DNA of 46,045 nucleotides from positions 1 through 46,045 of the forward strand of contig NZ_BMQQ01000041.1 of the NCBI RefSeq assembly GCF_014648195.1. Direction: 5' to 3'. The translations under genes were made by a program, and so were the position numbers. The notes beneath the pieces are model-generated. The model did no database searches. It saw only the letters and a program-made list of their open reading frames with translations, and was not told where the DNA came from. This stretch comes from Streptomyces purpureus (GTDB taxonomy: Bacteria > Actinomycetota > Actinomycetes > Streptomycetales > Streptomycetaceae). Every line of letters begins with the position of its first letter. Position 1 is the stretch's first letter. This document shows, piece after piece, positions 42,762-46,045 of the stretch.

Positions 42762-43181
42762 ATGCAAATAACCAGCTTCTATCCGGTGATCGGCACGGCA
42801 AGGCTGGAGGAGTCCCACGACTTCTACACCCGGCTGCTGGGGTTCAAGACGACGTTCGCGACGGACTGGTACGTCAGCCTGCGCCACGACGGGGAGCCCG
42901 GCTACGAACTCGCCCTCCTCGACCACACCCACCCCACCATCCCGGACGGCCACCGCGTCCCCGCCCAGGGGCTGCTCCTCAACTTCGAGGTGGCGGACGT
43001 CGACGCGGAGTGGGACCGGCTCGTCGTGCGCGAAGGGCTGCGGCCCCTCCTTGAGTTGCGCAGCGAAGACTTCGGGCAGCGGCACTTCATCGTGGCCGAC
43101 CCGAACGACGTCCTGATCGACGTCATCACGCCCATCCCACCCGCGCCGGAGTACGCCGCGCAGTATGTCGATCAATCGTGA
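42762..43181 (+). CDS. VOC (glyoxalase/bleomycin-resistance/dioxygenase) superfamily protein
   Basis: This 139-residue protein has two beta-alpha-beta-beta-beta modules: ITSFYPVIGTARLEESHDFYTRLLGF, then LNFEVADVDAEWDRLVVREGLRP and FGQRHFIVADPNDVLIDVI. The fold is shared by glyoxalases, drug-binding resistance proteins and dioxygenases. The first module lacks the usual N-terminal H-x-x-x-x ligand, so metal binding is uncertain and a drug-sequestering role is as likely. It is controlled by the divergent TetR gene and has a promoter with two operators. The fold is safe; the ligand is unknown. Confidence 0.9.
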   Translation: MQITSFYPVIGTARLEESHDFYTRLLGFKTTFATDWYVSLRHDGEPGYELALLDHTHPTIPDGHRVPAQGLLLNFEVADVDAEWDRLVVREGLRPLLELRSEDFGQRHFIVADPNDVLIDVITPIPPAPEYAAQYVDQS

Positions 43182-43188
43182 GCCTGTA

Positions 43189-43213
43189 GGGCCGCGACAG
43201 AGTCACGCGGCCC
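43189..43213. terminator. Hairpin between the VOC and DUF2867 genes
   Basis: GGGCCGCG (43189-43196) and CGCGGCCC (43206-43213) pair with a nine-base loop just after the VOC stop codon and before the end of the convergent DUF2867 gene. Probably a bidirectional terminator. Confidence 0.6.
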
Positions 43214-43234
43214 GTCGGGGCCCCCGCCAGGCCT

Positions 43235-43831
43235 TCATCGGGCCTCGGCGTGGGCCGACCAGTCACGTTTGATCGTGCGCATGAGCGCCGGCAGCACGAT
43301 GAGTGAGCGGAACGGCTTGATCGCGGCCATGTACGCGGCTCCGAGCAGGCCGTTCGGCTTGATCAGGACCGTCATCTGGCCGCGGTACGCGCCGGATTCG
43401 TCCTGGACCCAGGCGACGTGCATGACGGAGTGGACGGTCCGGTTGGCCATCTCCGACGCCCATTCGTCGGGGAGCAGGTAGATCGAGGTGAGCGGGACGT
43501 CTGTGAAGTCCGGACCCCGGGGCGCCTCTTGCAGATCGCTGGGAAGGTTGTCCCGCAGTGAGATCACGCGGGAGCCGACACCGGCGTTCTTGTTGTCCCA
43601 GCCGAGCAGGGCACCCAGCTTCTCCCGGACCCTCCAGAGGAACCGGACCACGACATTGGCGCCGTCAGGAAAGCTGCTGTCCGAGTCCGAGACCATGGTC
43701 GACACCAGCCGGGGGAAGTCGTCGGGGCCGCCCGGCGTCGGCAGTGCCCAGACGTCCTCCACCTGGAAGCCGTCGGCGACCTCGTGTATGCGCCAAGGGC
43801 GCCTGGTGTGGGCCGAGTTGGGGAGCTTCAT
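43235..43831 (-). CDS. DUF2867 family protein
   Basis: This 198-residue protein matches DUF2867 in PWRIHEVADGFQVEDVWALP, NVVVRFLWRVREKLGALLGW, DFTDVPLTSIYLLPDEWASE, and the end KPFRSLIVLPALMRTIKRDW. The beta-rich core looks like a SRPBCC-like cavity. The function of the family is unknown; it is sometimes fused to or next to NAD-binding SDR proteins. GGAGG precedes ATG 43831 by seven bases. No membrane segment is seen except a weak hydrophobic C-terminal patch. Confidence 0.85.
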   Translation of the reverse strand: MKLPNSAHTRRPWRIHEVADGFQVEDVWALPTPGGPDDFPRLVSTMVSDSDSSFPDGANVVVRFLWRVREKLGALLGWDNKNAGVGSRVISLRDNLPSDLQEAPRGPDFTDVPLTSIYLLPDEWASEMANRTVHSVMHVAWVQDESGAYRGQMTVLIKPNGLLGAAYMAAIKPFRSLIVLPALMRTIKRDWSAHAEAR

Positions 43832-43882
43832 GTCAGGTCCTCCGTAACAAGTGCGTGGGCAGTGGGTCGCGGGCAGGAACGG

Positions 43883-44250
43883 TCATGCGGTCGGGGGAGC
43901 GCTCGACGGCTCGGGTGCGACGGGTGTGACGGGTGTGACGGGTGTGACGGGCGTGGCGGGTGGCAGGCCGAGCAGGCCTCGGACGGCGCGGGTGGCGAGT
44001 TCGGTGTCGTGGGGTGCGTGGCCGGCGAGCTCGATGCCGAGCGCCTCCACCACGCCGAGGTACGCCGATGCCATGACCGCCGCCGGCGGCCCGGGCGGGA
44101 TGGCGCCGCTGCTGCGCGCGGCGGAGATGAGAGCGGCGCAGTCGGCTTCGAGCCGGCCGACGATCTCCGTGATTGCCCGGCCGACCGGATGGTCCTGGCC
44201 GGCGAACTCGACCCTCAGGGTCATCATGACGTTGGCCACGTCCCGGCGGC
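43883..44250 (-). pseudogene. C-terminal fragment of a TetR-like regulator
   Basis: From about 44250 to the TGA at 43883 the frame codes VANVMMTLRVEFAGQDHPVG, then RAITEIVGRLEADCAALISA and VMASAYLGVVEALGIELAGH. This resembles the ligand domain of a TetR protein. There is no helix-turn-helix part and no ribosome site at the front; upstream the frame runs into the membrane protein gene. A deletion most likely joined the two genes. The end of the fragment carries a Thr-Pro-Val repeat from slippage. Confidence 0.65.
43912..43956 (-). repeat. Five 9-base tandem units coding Thr-Pro-Val
   Basis: CGGGTGTGA occurs three times exactly (43921-43947), flanked by the variants CGGGTGCGA (43912-43920) and CGGGCGTGG (43948-43956). 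On the minus strand it codes the ATPVTPVTPVTPVAPE region of the TetR fragment. Confidence 0.85.
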
Positions 44251-44748
44251 AGTAGACCGCATGCGCAGGCGCTGCCACGCGGCCGTGCCGAGGGTGATGC
44301 CCCATATGAGGAAGAGGCCGTACCAGAAGAGGCCCCATGCGGCCTGCGGGTGGGCGTCCTTGGCGGCGAAGGCCGGGGAGGAGACGACGCGCTCGGCGGC
44401 GAGGAGGTACTGCATCGCGAAGTAGGTGAAGCCCCAGAGGGACATGCCGACGGCGGCGATCAGCGCCGGCACCGCGATGAGACGGTCCGGGAGGCGCCGG
44501 CCCCAGGGGTGGACGAGGGCGACGGCGAGCAGTGCCCCGAAGACGGACACCGCGCCCATCACCCAGTAGCCGATCGCCGCCTCCATGGTGCCGTGCGGGG
44601 CGGTGGCGAAGTCGCCGGGGAAGGTCGCTCCGACGCCGGCTCCCCACCAGAAGTGCGGTGCCGCGTAGGCAAGTGCTGCCGCCGCGGCCGTGTAGGCGGC
44701 CCAGGTGGACTGCCGACCCGGCAGAGAGATCGCGGTCACGGCGGTCAT
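44224..44748 (-). CDS. Membrane protein, DUF3995-like; C-terminus probably altered
   Basis: This 174-residue protein has four membrane segments (about 17-35, 60-82, 95-115 and 140-160) and an aromatic, small-residue-rich segment AAPHFWWGAGVG, which resembles DUF3995 proteins. The family has no known function. The C-terminal ten residues (STAAGTWPTS) read through the start of the TetR fragment in another frame, and the stop overlaps it. The original end was probably lost in the deletion that made the fragment. GGAGG is present upstream of ATG 44748. A role cannot be assigned. Confidence 0.6.
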   Translation of the reverse strand: MTAVTAISLPGRQSTWAAYTAAAAALAYAAPHFWWGAGVGATFPGDFATAPHGTMEAAIGYWVMGAVSVFGALLAVALVHPWGRRLPDRLIAVPALIAAVGMSLWGFTYFAMQYLLAAERVVSSPAFAAKDAHPQAAWGLFWYGLFLIWGITLGTAAWQRLRMRSTAAGTWPTS

Positions 44749-44883
44749 GAGGTCCTCCAGAAGTCTCGGCTTCCGGGCGGCCTCTTCGTCCCCCGCCCGG
44801 CACCAACTCTCCGCGAGCAGACCCCCCTCGCGGATCGTGCACCCGAACGATCACCGTCTCCCCCGCACGGGGGAGACGTCTCG

Positions 44884-45858
44884 TCAGACGGTGATGGCGA
44901 CCTTCGCCCGGGCGTGCTCCCCTTCGACGTACCGGATGGCGTCGGGTATTTCGGCCAGTGGGTACGTCCGGTCGAGGACCGGGGCGACCTTTCCGGCCTC
45001 GACCCATTCCCTCAGCGTCGCCAGGTTCTGCTTGCTCGGTGTCGCCGTGAGGACGAGCAGCCGGTGGCCGACGAAGCGGGACAGGGTCTGGCCTTTGATG
45101 ATGAGGCCCATCGGCCCGATCAGACTGCCCCCTTCGAACACGCCGCCGCCGGAGAGGACGAGCGTGCCGGTGGGGGTCAGTGCGCGCCGGCAGTCTGCCA
45201 GTGAGCGGTTCCCGACCAGGTCGAGGACGACGTCGTAGCGCCGTCCGCCGGTGGTGAAGTCTTCCTGGGTGTAGTCGATGACATGATCCGCGCCGAGCCA
45301 GCGGACCAGGTCCACATTGCGCGTACTGCACACACCGGTGACGTCTGCCCCGAGCGCCTTGGCGATCTGTACGGCGAAGGTCCCCACCCCACCCGACGCA
45401 CCGTTGATCAGAACCTGCTGCCCGGGTCCGACCCGCCCCAGATCGCGCAGGCCCATCAGGGCGGTGTTCCCCGCGAGGGGCAGCGCCGCCGCCTGTTCGT
45501 ACGTGAGGTTGGTCGGCATCCGCTCCACGACCTCCTGCGAGGCGGACACGTACTCGGCGAATGCCCCGTCGGCCTCGCCGAACACGTCGTGACCGGGACG
45601 CAGCCGGTGCACGTCCTTGCCCACCGCTTCCACCCGCCCCGCGAAGTCCGTGCCCCGGATCCTCACCTTCGGTCTGCCAAGGCCGAGGGCAAGGCGTGCG
45701 ACGTACGGGTCGCCCCGCATGAGATGCCAGTCGCGCGCGTTGACCGCGGCCGCGTGGACCCGTACCAGCACCTCGTGGTCACCGATGGTTGGCTTCTCGA
45801 CCTCGCCGCACTCCAGTACGTCCGGTGAGCCGTACCGGTCCTGCACGATCGCCTTCAT
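44884..45858 (-). CDS. Zinc-independent MDR alcohol dehydrogenase/quinone oxidoreductase
   Basis: This 324-residue protein begins MKAIVQDRYGSPDVLECGEV and has the catalytic domain of the MDR superfamily, with RGTDFAGRVEAVGKDVHRL and VNARDWHLMRGDP. The NADPH site is VLINGASGGVGTFAVQIAKAL. Zinc-binding cysteines are absent. The YTQEDFTTGGRRYDVVLDLVG stretch is typical of the quinone-reductase branch of reticulon-4-interacting-protein type. It would reduce quinone-like or enone substrates in the cytosol. It stands alone after the membrane protein gene on the same strand. Confidence 0.9.
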   Translation of the reverse strand: MKAIVQDRYGSPDVLECGEVEKPTIGDHEVLVRVHAAAVNARDWHLMRGDPYVARLALGLGRPKVRIRGTDFAGRVEAVGKDVHRLRPGHDVFGEADGAFAEYVSASQEVVERMPTNLTYEQAAALPLAGNTALMGLRDLGRVGPGQQVLINGASGGVGTFAVQIAKALGADVTGVCSTRNVDLVRWLGADHVIDYTQEDFTTGGRRYDVVLDLVGNRSLADCRRALTPTGTLVLSGGGVFEGGSLIGPMGLIIKGQTLSRFVGHRLLVLTATPSKQNLATLREWVEAGKVAPVLDRTYPLAEIPDAIRYVEGEHARAKVAITV

Positions 45859-45969
45859 GCCGCCTCCGTGACGTCCCGCGTTTCGCTGAAGCCGGTCCGC
45901 CTGACCGGAAGATCAGCCCCGCTCGTCACGGTACGTGAGCGGCGCCGGCGCAGGCATCGGGGACAGCCC

Positions 45970-46045
45970 CTAGTAGTGCTTTGTTAGGCGGTGTCGTAGG
46001 ACTGCCACGGGGTGGGTTGTCGGCAGGTGGGGCAGTGGCCGGTCC
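45970..46045 (-). other. Possible edge of a mobile element or C-terminus of an unknown gene
   Basis: From 45970 the sequence CTAGTAGTGCTTTGTTAGGC begins a stretch of different character. On the minus strand a frame ending at 45984 reads TGHCPTCRQPTPWQSYDTA, with a C-x-x-C pair, and continues beyond the window. The short A/T-rich boundary sequence looks like the end of a Streptomyces insertion sequence. Too little is visible to be sure. Confidence 0.3.

Noticed and set aside
43883..45331. A 482-codon fusion protein from the TetR fragment through the membrane protein gene
   Set aside because: Only the last 120 codons show protein-family character; the rest is a shadow of the membrane protein and MDR genes.

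Overview
The window is high-GC actinobacterial chromosome, almost certainly Streptomyces. Third codon positions are strongly G/C, GTG and TTG starts are common, and many families are typical of the genus (DUF6479, DUF5701, DUF6882, a c-di-AMP riboswitch in front of a LysM cell-wall gene, a streptogrisin-like protease, a chloramphenicol phosphotransferase). No rRNA, tRNA, CRISPR array, phage or complete insertion sequence was seen. The gene content looks like variable, arm-type chromosome: many short regulator-enzyme pairs, several decayed genes and few core functions.

Layout. 1-0.9 kb: the 5' part of a LysM/lytic transglycosylase-like gene on the minus strand, with a long leader that reads as a ydaO (c-di-AMP) riboswitch. 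1.1-7.5 kb: a minus-strand NHLM peptide-export operon with a small double-glycine peptide, a HlyD-like adaptor, a C39 peptidase-ABC exporter and a second ABC exporter. No peptide-modifying enzyme is nearby and the peptide has no cysteine. 7.9-12.8 kb: a CPBP membrane protease, an SRPBCC protein, and a PadR-controlled FtsX/LolD-type ABC system.

12.9-19.7 kb, plus strand: an alpha-glucoside uptake and hydrolysis locus. It has an orphan solute-binding protein, a GH13 glucosidase, a lipoprotein binding protein and two permeases. The first permease carries a large extracytoplasmic insert that resembles an Ig/Cna_B fold. 19.7-27.9 kb: small enzyme-regulator pairs (quinone reductase/AraC, isochorismatase/GlxA-type regulator), DUF5701, an SDR protein, guanine deaminase, and two broken genes (a carboxymuconolactone decarboxylase and a PHB-depolymerase-like lipoprotein).

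28.0-34.0 kb: chloramphenicol 3-O-phosphotransferase, a GNAT acetyltransferase, a PPOX flavoprotein, and a three-gene molybdenum aldehyde/xanthine oxidase operon of PaoABC type. 34-40.5 kb: small uncharacterised proteins (including a 10-cysteine protein), DinB, a MarR-like regulator behind a MerR/SoxR-style promoter, DUF6882, an AlkZ-like DNA glycosylase and an aminoglycoside-phosphotransferase-fold kinase. 40.7-46 kb: a secreted S1 protease, a TetR/VOC divergent pair with duplicated operators, DUF2867, a TetR remnant fused end to end with a membrane protein gene, and an MDR oxidoreductase. The last 75 bases may be the edge of a further element.

The most interesting signals are the self-contained NHLM exporter with a cysteine-free peptide, the domain-inserted sugar permease, the stand-alone chloramphenicol and alkylation-type resistance genes, and two well-defined regulatory DNA architectures (36981-37011 and 42698-42748).
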